This document shows, piece by piece, positions 12,991 to 24,879 of a stretch of DNA of 64,000 bases. Every line of letters starts with the position of its first letter. The stretch's first letter is position 1. The notes beneath the pieces are model-generated. The model ran no database searches and had not been told where the DNA came from. It worked only from the letters and a program-made list of their open reading frames with translations. Source of the DNA: Callorhinus ursinus (Eukaryota > Chordata > Mammalia > Carnivora > Otariidae); NCBI RefSeq assembly GCF_003265705.1, contig NW_020313230.1, positions 964,361-1,028,360 on the forward strand. The letters run 5' to 3'. The translations under genes were made by a program, and so were the position numbers.

Positions 12991-15600
12991 CCTGTGATGT
13001 GTCTCCACCCAGGACTGGGAACACTGCCAGCAACAGCACTGAGGGAGCCTGGTGAGCTATGGGGCAGAGCACTCTCTCCTACTGGCCCCTCTGTCCTGGA
13101 GCCACGCCAGCCCTCCCTTTCTCACCCATGCTTCTGTCCCCAGTGCACCCACAGACAGCACCAGGCATGTGTCCCCGACCAAACCCAGCTCTGGAGTCGA
13201 GGGGAAGAGGCCAGACCTGGTCAGTCCCCTGTGCAAACACCGGTGACTGAGGCCCAAGCAATGGAGGTCAGGATCTGAGGAGGCCATGGGTCTGGTCAGA
13301 AGGTGGGACCCAACATGAGGGCTCGGGAGCCTGCCGTGGTCGGCTGATGCCCACCTGGGCTGCAGGCAGGCTGTGTGTGGGAACGCTCGTCTGGAAGCCT
13401 CCCCAGTGTGGGCAGGAGCCTCTGTGGCACTCCGTTTGTTTCCAGATCACCCGTCAGGGCTTGGAGGCTGGAGGATGTGGGTCCTTTGCTCCCCCACCCT
13501 GGTGCGTACTGAAGATCTCCCTCATAAAGATAGCACCCATCCCCTTCATGCCTTCCCCTCATGCTGGGTTCCAGCTGCCGGGGGATGTCACTGGAGATCC
13601 GCACGACCCCCTCCAAGCCCTGTGTGTTCCTTCCTGGACGCCCTCTGTCCACTCCGGTCCGAATCTCTGCCGTGCACCCACTGCTCAGCCCACGCCCTTC
13701 TGGCCCTTCCCACTGTGGCCGTCAGCTCACCCCTGCACCCTCCCAGGGCTCTGCAAGCAGGGTCGAGGTGTGTCACACGCAGAGGCGTGCGCTCCACCAG
13801 TGAACGAGCCAATCGCTTCCTCCAGCACGGACCGCATCTTGACCCTTTCAGCCCCACAGACATAGCAGAGCTGCGTTAGGCCTCAATCTGCCTCTCATTT
13901 TTATCAGACTCTGCACATAAGGAAAGAATCAAGCTTGGGAGGAGGTATCATTTCCAAATCTAAGCAGAGATTTTTGTTTTGGAAACTTCTCCTTTGAAAA
14001 TCACAGCAAGCCAATGCTGACAGGCATGCTTTCCTCTGAACTGCAGAGCGGTTTATTTATTCAGGCCGTGTGCTCTCTGGGAAGGCATCTGCAGACAGAC
14101 ATCTGCTCTTGGTGAGACTGTGATTCTGTCGTGCCCGGCACACGGCGACGTCAGCCTTTCTGAGGTGAGAGGCTGGTGAGGGGCGGGCGCCCAGGCTGGA
14201 GCCCTCCTCCGGGGACGGCTGCATCCCCTCACTGGCCTCTTTTTTACAGGAAGGGGACCTGGACACGGCCACCCCTCTCTCCCTGGGGCCCCACTCCAGG
14301 CTTGTGACTCTCTGCATCCTGCCCCTGCCCCTTGAGGCCCCACCTGGGGGCTTCAGGGTTTAGGGCAATCCAAACTCACTTCTCCCAGGGGCACAGGCCT
14401 CGGGAGCTGGGCCATCATGCCGTCACCCCCCTTAGCAGGGTGTGCACCAGGCAAGCCCTTGTGGGTATGGATGGCACCCGCTCTGACTGCAGCGGGCCCC
14501 TCTGGAAGGGTGGAGGAAGCCGGCTGCCCGTGGACTTTGCTCATGCCCTCAGACTCTGACTGGCACTCCGTGTCATCTCTGGGCCTGCTTGGGCCCCACC
14601 CTGGACACTGATGTCCTGCAGCCACCTGCCCTGTCTTGTGGCCTCCAGCCCGCTGGAGGCAAGGGCCCATGGGAGAGCCCAGGCAGGGGGCAGGCCCAGA
14701 GGCTGGGGTGCTCAGGACTTGGTCTTTGTAGGAACCACAGCCTGCATTATCGGGTGCCTGCCCGTGTCGCCCACTGCATCTGCAGGGCTGAGGGACCCTG
14801 TGCAGCAGAGCAAGCTCTAGAGAGACCCGGCCCCTTGGGCCTCCATCTCTTCCTGCCTCTCCCCTCCCCCTGCACGGCTGTGTCTGCACACAGTGGCAAA
14901 CTGTGATGTCCCCTCTCGGACCCAACTCACTCCCCGTGCGTGCTGAGGGGAGCCCTGGGCCCACAGTAACCTCCTGTCTGTCCTCGCTTCACTGCTGTGA
15001 ACCCCATGGCCATGATAGAAACCATCCCATTGAAAACATGCCAAACATGTGGAACACACTGGCATGTTTCCATGGATGGGGCTGGTGTCCACTGGCCTTC
15101 CAGCGTCAGCCACTGGCCACACCTCCCTGGCCTGCTGCAGGTTCTGGTCTGGCTGTCAGCCTGCAGTCAGCTCGCCCGGAAACACAGCAGGGGGTTCCAG
15201 CAGGGCCCCTCACGCACATGACCGCTGCCCCCGTGATGGGCTTCTCGGGCTCCTGCTGTGTCCTCAGACACACGGCGGGGGGAGGCAGGGGACGGCTCCA
15301 GGGCTGCGGTACTAAGGGGGTCCTGGAACAGGACAATGAGCGGAGAGGCTCTGCCCGGTTGGGACATGGGTCCTTCAGGATCTGTACTGTATAGATGCAG
15401 AAATGGATGTTCAGAGGTGGGAAGTGACTTTTCCCAGACGGCAAGGAAGGGTCACTGAGGGTCAAGGTGTCCACTCTCTGTGGGTACATGGGGAGTGAGA
15501 GCCAGACCACAGCTCTCCTGGAAACAGCGGGGCAGATCCCCAGATGCTCCCAGCATCCCTGCTTTGCTGTGCACACAGCCACTCCCAGTAACTCAGCACT
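12991..15600. other. GC-rich sequence without a recognised gene
   Basis: No coding exon was recognised. A MIR-like piece in antisense lies at about 15395-15465 (GATGTTCAGAGGTGGGAAGTGAC). Open frames up to 203 codons lack recognisable domains and overlap on opposite strands. Confidence 0.5.
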
Positions 15601-15604
15601 AATC

Positions 15605-16062
15605 AGATGGGGATGTACAGGGTTCTGCAGGTGGAATCAAGGTCCCAGATCAGTGGACCTTCGGACATATCCGGGTGGGCCTGACCTCATCACGCGAGGT
15701 CCTTTACAAGGGGACTGTTCTCCCGCAGGTCACAGGAGGGGCGTCTGAAATTCCCAGCATGGAAAGGATCTGGCTGTTGGTGTGGATGGAGGGGGCCATG
15801 GGGTGAGGAAAGCAGGTAACCTCCAGGAGCTCAGAGCAGCCCAGCCGACAGCCAGAAAGGAAAGCGGGACCTCGGCAAGAAGCCGGACTCTGCCAGCAGC
15901 CTGGATGTGCGTGGAGGAGCTGGGAGGAGCCGCAAGGACGCAGCCCGGCCCACACCCTGGCCTCAGATTCTGGCCTCTGGAGCCATGAGAGAATACATCG
16001 CTCTTGCTTCAAGACACCCAGTTTGTGCCGCTTTGTTCTGGCAGCCCCGGGAACTAGTACAG
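15605..16062 (+). repeat. MLT1-like MaLR LTR, sense
   Basis: Consensus words appear in order: GGAATCAAGGTCCCAGATCAG, then ATATCCGGGTGGGCCTGACCTCATCACG with GAGGTCCTTTACAAG, then 'ctgccagcagcctggatg', 'ctctggagccatgagagaa', and the 3' end 'acacccagtttgtgccgctttg...gggaactagtacag'. This order is typical of mammalian MLT1/MaLR LTRs. The family is recalled and the subfamily is not assigned. Confidence 0.75.
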
Positions 16063-16560
16063 ACCTCTTAGCAGGGCGTGGGGCCCCAAACTGTGGAAGT
16101 GGCTTTGGAATTGGGGAACGACGTGAGAATCTTGAGACACACAAGAGGAAAAGCTGGGGCTGCCTTGAACAGTCCGCGGTCCAAGAGCCAGGGGCACTCG
16201 GGCAGAGACTGGGGGCCTTGTCATGGCAGCAGGGGCCTCGGCTGAACTGTGGCCTCCTGTTGGGCACAAACGGGGACTTGGGAGCCACGGCCCCCATGGG
16301 AGATTCCTGAGCCAGGGGTGGAAGGAGCGACACAGAGGCGAACGGAGGAAGACGAGGAAGACGCCCAGAGAAGCTCCTGATGTTTGGGAAGTTCCCCGCC
16401 TGCCCGGGTCGCAGGGTTGCGCGGTTGGGAGCGCTCGCCCCACACAAACCCTGCACGTGGCTTGCGGGCACCCCCGCTTCTCCGCGGCGGAAACCGGGAG
16501 CAGTGCGGCCTTGAGGCCGTGAACGTCGTGTTAGCACAAGTACTGTCCGCTTAGATGGAA
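16063..16560 (+). repeat. MaLR internal-region remnant
   Basis: Immediately after the LTR the sequence reads CTGTGGAAGTGGCTTTGGAATTGG, characteristic of MLT1/MST internal starts, and then decays. This element therefore kept part of its internal region rather than being a solo LTR. No second LTR was recognised before the L1M at about 16735. Confidence 0.6.
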
Positions 16561-16734
16561 AGGGACCGAGGGAAGCAGGCACAAAACGGGCTGGGACATG
16601 CTCTTCCTTCAAGAAAAGACAGTGGCTCCAAGAGCGGGGAGCAAAGCCCTGAGTCACAGGCCTTGAAAGCCGCTGGAGTTTGCCTTGCTGGACTTGAAAT
16701 TTCCTTTCCTCCCCCGACTCACCGCCTTCTTCAG

Positions 16735-17522
16735 GAGACTCTCTTTCTCAGAGCAGTTTCAGGGTCATAGCAGAATTGAGTGGAAGGGACAGAGTTCCCA
16801 CATATGTTCTGACCCCACAAATCACAGCTTCTCCCGCTGCCAACATCCCACACCAGAGGCGTGTGTTTATTCAGATGGAAGCGCCTATGCTGACACATCA
16901 TGGTCACCCCAGGTCCACAGCGTCCATCAGGGTGCAGTCTTGGTGCCGAGCGCTCTATGGGTTCAGACAAGTGTACCCACATTGCAGCAGTATCACACAC
17001 AGAGTGATGGTTTCACGGCCCTGGAGCCCCGCTGGGCCCCCCCGAGCCCCCCAGTGCCCCCCGAGGGGCTCTGTGTCCTGTCTCCACGGTCCCGCCTTCT
17101 CCAGAACGCCGCCGTCCACTTGGAGGCACAGGCGAGTAGCCTGCTCGGATGGGCTTCTTCCGCCGCGTCTTCTCGTGGTGGGAGCTCGCTTCTTCCCAGC
17201 GCTGACCCCTGTTCGTCGTCTGGGGGGACCACATTTCATTGATTCATTTGGTCCTCTGGATAACAGTCTTTTTTCAGGCATGCCTTTTGCAAAAATTCTC
17301 TCATTGTCTTGACGGTGTTTTTCCCAGAGCAGAAAATTTACATTGTAATGAAGTCCAGCTTATCCATTCTGTCTTTTGCAGGCCCTGCCTTCAGTGTTGG
17401 GTCTAAAAGGCTGTCTGGGTTTCCCCCACATTGTCTTCCAGTTTTATCATTGTAGGGTTTGCATTTGGGCCCATAATCTATTTTTGAGTTAGGTTTTGTG
17501 AAGGATATAAGATCTCTGCCTA
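16735..17522 (-). repeat. Old L1M element, 3' part, antisense (left piece)
   Basis: Read on the minus strand this is the 3' UTR and ORF2 end of an old L1. Plus-strand words such as GGTCATAGCAGAATTGAGTGG, ACATCCCACACCAGAGGCG and AAATTTACATTGTAATGAAGTC, then CCATAATCTATTTTTGAGTT, match the antisense L1M order. The copy is interrupted at 17523 by a younger L1 and resumes at 18583. Confidence 0.8.
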
Positions 17523-18571
17523 AGAAGACACGAACAGACATTTTTCCAAAGAAGACATCCAAATGGCCAACAGACACATGAAAAAGTGCTCAACATCGCT
17601 TGGCATCAGGGAAATCCAAATCAAAACCTCAATGAGATACCACCTCACACCCGTCAGAATGGCTAAAAATAACAAGTCAGGAAACGACAGATGTTGGCGG
17701 GGATGCGGAGAAAGGGGAACCCTCCTACACTGTTGGTGGGAATGCAAGCTGGTGCAGCCACTCTGGAAAACACTATGGGGGTTCCTCAAACAGTTGAAAA
17801 TAGAGCTACCATACGATCCAGCAATTGCACTACTGGGTATTTACCACAAAGATACAATTGTAGGGATCCGAAGGGGTACGTGCACCCCAATGTTTATAGC
17901 AGCAATGTCCACAATAGCCAAACTGTGGAAAGAGCCAAGATGTCCGACAGATGAATGGATAAAGAAGAAGTGGTATATATACACAATGGAATATTATGCA
18001 GCCATCAAAAGGAATGAGATCTTGCCATTTGCAACGACGTGGATGGAACTGGAGGGTGTTATGCTGAGTGAAATAAGTCAATCAGAGAAAGACATGTATC
18101 ATATGACCTCACTGATATGAGGAATTCTTAATCTCAGGAAACAAACTGAGTGTTACTGGAGTGGTTGGGGGTGGGAGGGATGGGGTGGCTGGGTGATAGA
18201 CATTGGGGAGGGTATGTGCTATGGTGAGCGCTGTGAATTGTGCAAGAATTTTGAATCACAGATCTGTGCTTCTGAATCAACTAATGCAAGATATGTTAAG
18301 GAAAATAAAGATGAAGATAGCAGGAGAGGAAGAATGAAGAGTAAATCAGAGGGGGAGATGAACCATGAGAGACGATGGACTGAAAAACAAACTGGGGGTT
18401 CTAGAGGGGAGGGAGTGGGGGATGGGTTAGCCTGGTGATGGGTATTAAAGAGGGCACGTTCTGCGTGGAGCACTGGGTGTTATGCACAAACAATGAATCA
18501 TGGAACACTGCATCCAAAACTAATGATGTAATGAATGGTGATTAACATAACAATAAAAAATTAAAAAAAAA
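17523..18571 (+). mobile_element. Young carnivore L1, 5'-truncated, sense, nested in L1M
   Basis: This is the 3' kilobase of a LINE-1. An intact ORF2 C-terminal frame runs 17563-18120 (185 codons, ending DMYHMTSLI). It has a Cys/His cluster ([18 protein letters not shown]) and the usual '[15 protein letters not shown]' 3' signature. Next comes a G-rich 3' UTR with two related segments and an A-rich tail after AATAAAAAATTA. The 11-bp target-site duplication ATCTCTGCCTA flanks it at 17512-17522 and 18572-18582, proving insertion into the older antisense L1M. There is no 5' inversion, and the reverse-transcriptase part is missing, so it is not autonomous. Confidence 0.93.
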
Positions 18572-18582
18572 ATCTCTGCCTA

Positions 18583-20560
18583 GATTTTTTTTTTGGCATG
18601 TGGATGCCCAGCACACTTTGTTGTAAGGACTGTCTGTGCACCATTGTTTTGCCTTTGCTTTTTTGTCCAAGATCAGTCGGCTCTATGTTTGTGGGTGTAT
18701 GTCTGGGCTCTCTGGTCTGTTCCAGTTCTACTTGTCTGTTCTTTCACCGATACCATACTGTCTTGATTATTGTGTCTTTACAGTGGGTCTTGACCAATCT
18801 CTGACTGTTCTTCTCATTCAACATTGACTTGCCTATTCTGAGTCTTTTGCCTCTGAAAATACACTTTATAATCAGCTTGCTGACATCCTCAGAATAACTT
18901 GCTGGGATTTCAAATGGGATTGCACTCAATCTATAGATTAAGTTTGGAAATGCTTACATCTTGACAGTATAGAATCTTCTTATCTGTAAACAAAGACAGT
19001 TTTCTCCCCTTTCCAATCCGTATACTTTTCCTATTTTATTGTGTTAGCTAGGACTTCCAGTATGACATTGAAAAGGAATGGCAAAAGGGAACACTTTGCC
19101 TTGTTCATGATCTGAGCAGGAAATTTTCTGGTTTCTCACCATTAAATATGATGTTAGCAATTGATGTTTTATAGATGTTCTTTATGAAGGTGATAAAGTT
19201 TCCCTCTGTTCTTATTTTACTGGAAGGTTTTTTATTTTTTTTTAATATGAATGGGTGTTGGAATTTGTCAAATGCTTTCTCTACATCTATTAATATGATC
19301 ATATGGTTTCTCTTTAGTCTGTTGATGTGATGGATTCTATTAATTGATGTTTGGATGGTGAACCACCCAGCCTTGCACACCACTTGGTCCTGGCATATTT
19401 TATGCATTGTTGGATTTGATTTGCTAACATTTTGTTGAGGATTTTTGCATCTATGGTCATGAGAGATATGTGCCTGTAGTTCCCTTGGAAAGTCTTTGCC
19501 AGATTTGTATTAGGGTAATGCCGGCCTCATAGAATGGGTTAGGAAGTATTCTCTCTGCTTCTATCTTTTACAAGAGACTGTAGATAATTACTATAACCTC
19601 TTCCTTATATGTTTGGTAGAATTCACCAGTGAATCCATCTGGGCCTGGTGCTTTCTGTCTGGGATGACTATGAAATCACTGATTCATTTCCTCCAGTAGA
19701 TATAAGTCTATTCAAATTGTCTATCTTTTGTAATGTGAATTTTGGCAGATTTTGTACTTCAAGGAATTGGTCCATTTCACCTAGCTTATCAAAGTTTTGG
19801 GCACAATTATTCATAATATTCCTTTATTATCATTTTAATGTCCATGGGATCTGCTCCTCTATAGGTAAGGTAAGGTGATTTTCCCCTCTTGGCTTGTTTC
19901 AAGATTTTTTTCTTTATCTTTAATTTTCTAAAGTTTGATTATGATATGCCTAGGTTTAGGGTTTTTCACTGTTGTTTTGTTTTTGCATTGATCCTGTATG
20001 GCGTACTCTCAGCTTCCTGAATCCATAGTTTGGTGTCTGGAATTAATGTGGGGGGAAATTCTCAGTTGTTATTACTTTCAAGTATTTCTTCTGTTCTTCT
20101 CTCTTGCCTCTTCTGGTCTTCCCCTCAAACGTATACTTCACCTTTTGTACTTGTCCCACAGACCTTGGAGAATCTGGGTTCCTTGTTTTCTGGTCTTGTT
20201 TCTCTTTGCTTTCATCTTGGAAATTTCTGTTGACACATCCCCAAGCTCACAGAATCTTTCTTCAGCTGCATCCACTCTACAGATGAGCCTGTCAAAAACA
20301 TTCCTCTTTTCAGTCATGGTGTTTCTGATCTCTAGCATTTTCTTTTTATTCTCTCTTAGCATTTCTGTCCCTCAGAGCACAATGCCCGTCTGTTCTTGGG
20401 TGCTGTCTACTTTATCCACTAGAGTCCTTAGCTGTTTTAAATTCCTGGTCTGATAATTCGAACACGACTGCCTTGCCTGGTTCTGATGCTACTGTCTCTT
20501 CAAACTGTGTTGTGTTTTAGTGTGCCTGGTGATTTTTTTCTTGATAGTGAGACATGATGT
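18583..20560 (-). repeat. Old L1M element, antisense (right piece)
   Basis: This continues the L1M interrupted at 17522: GTGGATGCCCAGCA, TTGATTATTGTGTCTTTACAG and the 'gggattgcactcaatctatagattaa' segment follow in antisense order. At 19105-19407 the minus strand still reads as reverse transcriptase with RNHMIILIDVEKAFDKFQHP (the L1 'DAEKAFDKIQH' motif). The 5'-most recognised part (19998-20440) has coding-like minus frames such as MLRENKKKMLEIRNTMTEKR. Several frameshifts and stops make it non-functional. Confidence 0.82.
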
Positions 20561-21009
20561 ACCAAGTGAAAGGAACCACTGTAAACAGGCTTTTAGTGAT
20601 ATAGTGAGGTGTGGGGAGGTCTTGGTCTTCAGTGAGCTGGTGCCTCCACTGTGACCTTCATCTGTGCTTCTCGGTCCCACTCACACCCCTGCTGGTGGGG
20701 CAGATGGCTACCGCAAGCTGCAGGTTATTTCCCTTCCAGATCTGTTCCTACTGGGAAGACGGGCGGGTGCTCTGGCATATTTCACAACGGCTACTCCCCC
20801 TCCCTGCCAGGAACATGAGGGGACGCTTTCTCTAATCTTTCCTGTGAGAACCTGGTATGACTCCCCACCCCTGGAGTCCTCTCTCAGACTGGTCCACACT
20901 GAGCCTCCAGAAACCTGTCTGTTAGAGTGTAGGCTTATGCACCCGGGCACTGGTTCCCAAGGGGGTGTCTGCTCCAGTAGGTTGTGATTCTCTGAGTTCA
21001 CCTGTGAGG

Positions 21010-21182
21010 TCTGTGCATCGGTGAGGGGTGGGTGAGGGGGAGACCCCACCGAGACTATCTGTGCACAGTGAAGGGTGGGTGAGGGGGAGACCCCACCGAG
21101 ACTGTGAGTGTGTGCATGGTGAGGGGGTGGGTGATGGGGAGACCCCCTCTGAGACTGTGAGGTCTGTGCATGGTGAGGGGTA
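21010..21182. repeat. Short minisatellite, about 48-54 bp unit, 3.4 copies
   Basis: Units begin CTGTGCA(T/C)(G/A)GTGA(G/A)GGGTGGG, continue TGAGGGGGAGACCCCACCGA, then GACTGTGAGT. Copies start near 21015, 21059 and 21111, with a partial one at 21165. Unit length grows from about 44-48 to 54 bp by inclusion of GTGAGTGTG / GTGAGGT. Confidence 0.8.
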
Positions 21183-21418
21183 TATTCCTATGCTGGGCAG
21201 TGTAACAAGGGAGGACCGAGCATTTTCATGGCAGCAGATCTTGGACTATAGGCATCCTAGGATCAGGGTGTGAATACAGGAAAGCAGAGCACTTACTTTG
21301 CCAAACCCAAAGGTCAGAGTGAGCTTGGACAAGATGCCATGATCTCCTTTCTCATGACCTGAACACTCCTGCGAGCACATGAGGCAAGTAGGCTGCAAGG
21401 TCGGGCACCTCTGGATTT

Positions 21419-21505
21419 GGGTTGGTCTGGAGGGCTCAGGACACTGTTGCTACCAGGGCATCCTGTTCTGCTCCCCCAGTAATGTCTCCAACCCCCTCGG
21501 TGACA
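21419..21505 (+). repeat. Left arm of an 87-bp inverted repeat
   Basis: This arm begins GGGTTGGTCTGGAGGGCTCA and ends CCAACCCCCTCGGTGACA. It is the reverse complement of 21753-21839 over the full 87 bp, with 7 mismatches by my count and no indels. The arms are separated by 247 bp. No SINE or L1 consensus was recognised in the arms. Confidence 0.9.
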
Positions 21506-21752
21506 CCTTTTCTCAGGGTCATGTCCTGCATGGATAAGCCAGGTAGGAAGAAAGCTGGTCTGTGGGTTTAGCAGGCAGCCAGTGACTCCAGAAGGAAACC
21601 AATTTCCTATGGGATGAGGCATACAAGGGTGGGTTTGGCTCTGCACCCTGAGCAGTCCTGCTGCCTCTGGGCCCCACGCTGTGATCTGAGCCACCTTCCC
21701 TTCCCTTCCCTACACACTGTCCTCCCTGCAGCCTCGCTCCCTATTGGCTAGT

Positions 21753-21839
21753 TGTCACCGAGGGGGTTGGAGAAATTGCTGGGGGAGCAGAACAGGATGC
21801 CCTGGTAGCAACAGTGTCCCCATCCCTAGAGACCAACCC
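21753..21839 (-). repeat. Right arm of the 87-bp inverted repeat
   Basis: This is the inverted copy of 21419-21505. Five of the seven mismatches cluster in the distal 20 bp and two lie near the proximal end. Its outer end runs directly into a short telomere-like tract (21837-21852). The left arm has no such tract at the matching position. Confidence 0.9.
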
Positions 21840-21852
21840 TAACCCTAACCCT
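21837..21852. repeat. Interstitial telomere-like tract (CCCTAA)n
   Basis: The tract CCCTAACCCTAACCCT is about 2.7 perfect vertebrate telomere units. It is short enough to arise by chance or by repair, and it abuts the right arm of the inverted repeat. Confidence 0.75.
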
Positions 21853-22159
21853 GAAGTGCAGAGAGGACAGTATCTGCCAGAGTCGTCAAGCAAGGCATCA
21901 GAGCAAAACCACACACGGCGGCAGACGTGAGTGTCTGATTCATGGATGAAGCACTCACTCAGCACTTGGGGATGGTGCCGGGGCCTGACCTCCTGCCTGA
22001 CCCCAGTATCTCATTGCCCGGCAATGACCCACAGAGCTATTGCCACCTTTGGAACCACAGTGTCATGTCCATTGGAAAATGCAGCCTGAGGTCCCAATGG
22101 CGATATCCACGGGATGTCACGAGGCTGTACGTTCCCTGCTTTTCCTTGTTAACCTTAAA

Positions 22160-23108
22160 AGTTATTTTTTTATTATGTTCTGTTAGTCACCATACTGTAC
22201 TTCATTAGTTTTTGATGTAGTGATCCATGAATCATTAGTTGACACCCAGTGCTCCATGCAGTACGTGCCCTCCTTAATACCCATCACTGGGCTAACCCAT
22301 CCCTCACCCCCCTCCCTTCTGTAACCCTCAGTTTGTTTCTCAGAGTCCATCGTCTCTCATGGTTCATCTCTCCCTCCAATCCTCCCCCATTTTTCCCTTC
22401 CTTCTCCTAATGTCCTCCATGTTATTCCTTATGTTCCACAAATAAGTGAAACCATATGATAATTGACTTTCTCTGCTTGACTTATTTCACTTAGCATAAT
22501 CTCCTCCAGTCCCATCCATGTGGATGTAAAAGTTGGGTATTCATCCTTTCTGATGGCTGAGTAATATTCCTTGTATATATGGACCACATCTTCTTGATCC
22601 ATTCATCTGTTGAAGGGCATCTCGGCTCTTTCCACAGTTTGGCTATTGCGGACATTGCTGCTATGAACATTGGGGTGCATATGGCCCTTCTTTTCAATAC
22701 ATCTGTGTCTTTGGGGTAAATATCCAGGAGTGCAATTGCTGGGTCATAGGGTAGCTCTATTTTTAAATTTTTGAGGAAACTCCACACTGTTTTCCAAACT
22801 GGCTGTACCAACTTGCATTCCCACCAACAGTGTAAGAGGGTTCCCCTTTCTCCACAACCTCTCCAACATTTGTTGTTTCTTGCCCTGTCCATTTTTGCCA
22901 TTCTAACTGGTGTAAGGTGGTATCTCAATGTGGTTTTGATTTGATCTATAAAGAACTTCTCAAACTCAACACCCAAAAATCAAATAATCCAGGCAAAAAA
23001 TGGGCAGAAGACATGAACAGACACTTCTCCCAAGACATACAAAGGGCCACCAGACACAGGAAAAAGTGTTCAACATCACTAGCCATCAGGGAAATTCAAA
23101 TAAAATAG
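22160..23108 (-). mobile_element. Young carnivore L1 with 5' inversion (twin-primed)
   Basis: From about 22163 to 22951 the element is antisense: 3' UTR on the left, then the ORF2 C-terminus (minus frame reading [49 protein letters not shown]). From about 22952 to 23106 the orientation flips. The plus strand reads [20 protein letters not shown] and ends [10 protein letters not shown], exactly the ORF2 segment that precedes [10 protein letters not shown]. This is the signature of twin priming during L1 insertion. A short imperfect candidate target-site duplication (AGTTAT with flanking A/T) lies at both ends (about 22160 and 23107). The ORF2 frame ends with frameshifts, so the copy is dead. 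Confidence 0.88.
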
Positions 23109-24870
23109 TTATTTTATCAGCAAGAATTGGTTTATTCTGGGATAATAGAGAACTGCAGTTCTGGACACTCTAATGGTTTCTCATCAACTGGACTTGAAGG
23201 GGTAGTCAGTTTCTGATAGAACATGCAATGCACACCGTTTCCTTCTGGGGCCTGTAACTGATGACTCTTTCTGGTTGGGCATGTTTCCCTTGGGGTCTGT
23301 AATGACAGCTCTTCATGCTCCCCCTTCTGGCCTCCCTGGCTACCATCAGAGTCCACTTTAGGGAGGCTTCCCTTAATTTTCACCTCCTTGCCTTAAAGCG
23401 TGGGACCAGTGCTGTCTCCCCACCCAGGGCATCTGCCCCAGTGTCTCTGAACAAGGGTCAGCATCACCAACCTCCTGAGCCAGCTGCATGGCCAGGCCAC
23501 TGTGGGTGGGTGGGGCGGCCCCAAGGGAGTGGTGTTGGGCTGTTTGAGCACTTTTGGGGAAGCCTGTGAGGCCCTGACCCTCCTCCGCATCCAGCTGGGT
23601 TTCTGCACCCTGCAACCAGACGGACACAAGCCCTTTGCTCCTTCTAGGAAAGATGCTCTTTTTCTAACCTTCCCGCCTGCTCCCAGCAGAATCTGAAGGA
23701 CCCTGGGGAAGCTGGTGGGGGAGGATGCCAGAGGGTCAGTGTGGAGCCACTGCCCAGGACAGCAGTTGTGCATGACGGGGCACCAACCATGTTTTGAGGA
23801 CATGCTCGTCCATACCTGCTGGAGCCCTGGACGTGCAGGCCAGGCCGACAGAGCAGTCTCCACTCTGGTCCTGCCCCTAGCTCCGTGTCCCTGCAGCCCA
23901 GGGCTCCTTACCTGGCACCATGGCCCTCCACCCCAGATACTGAGTGTGACCCCTGTGTGGCTCTCCCGGGCTGGGAGGAGCTCTTGGGATCTGCAAATCG
24001 ATACCTTCCCTCTGCTCTTGCCTGCCTGCGGGTGCTGAGGAAACCTAGGGACGAGACTGAGCGGCCCTTCTGGGAAGCAGGACCACCCCTGCCTCCAGCC
24101 CTGTGGGTTTTCACTTTCAAAATGAATCAGGGAAAATTACCTCCTCGACAGGCTTGCTGCTGTTCCAAGTTTCCAGATGGGTGCCAAAAGTCTGAAATAT
24201 TATGTGGATGTGGAAATCAGTTGCAAATGTGAAAACTGACTACAATTTGCGTGTCTTTCAAGTTTTACTCAAGCCTGTAGCTAATAATTAAACTGGCAGC
24301 AGGTGAGAATGGAGGGGGCTCCTCGCAGGTGAGGCTGATGGTCTCGTGCCAGGGCTGACGTCCCAACCGACAGAACTGCCTCCTAGAGGGCATTCTATCA
24401 GACTCCAAACCCAACCAAGAGCCCCCACCCTGACTGCATATAGTCGAGGTTTTTGGTGTGTGTGGTATTGGAAAATGTCTCAAGGATGTTTGTTTTTTCC
24501 TCTCCTAAAATTTCTGCGTGTGCAGACTTGGGGGCCTGTAGAGAAAGTCACTTACGGAAACCAGCACCAGTCATTCCTCACCTCTCTCCCTCCCCTCTCC
24601 TAGGTCTGCCTTTTAAGGGGACAGGACTATGTGCCATCACTGCAGCCTCTGAGGCTTGGGGCAGCTGAGCACAGCCCGGGAGCGGGGTGGGGATCTCCCA
24701 GCTGCTCAGGCCACACTCGAGTCTGGGGCTGAAGAGGGCAGTGTGTCGCCCTCCAGGACAGAAGGCCAAGTGCAGCCTCCTAAGGAACACACACCCCTGG
24801 GTGGGTGGTGGGCCTGCCGCCTGCCCTACAGCTTCCGTGCTAGGACGTGTTTAAAATTCAATTAGTTGAA
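23109..24870. other. Non-coding sequence downstream of SNAP47
   Basis: This is mixed unique sequence with no recognised exon, SINE or L1. Open frames up to 156 codons on both strands (23393-23863 minus, 23885-24232 plus) have no recognised domain. Confidence 0.45.
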
Positions 24871-24879
24871 ACAATAGCA

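Noticed and set aside
12660..13072. His/Thr/Cys-rich frames around the N gap
   Set aside because: Product of the CA-rich tandem array; they even read through the unknown bases.
17563..18120. 185-codon intact frame as an independent gene
   Set aside because: It is the C-terminal end of L1 ORF2 inside a 5'-truncated L1 with a target-site duplication.
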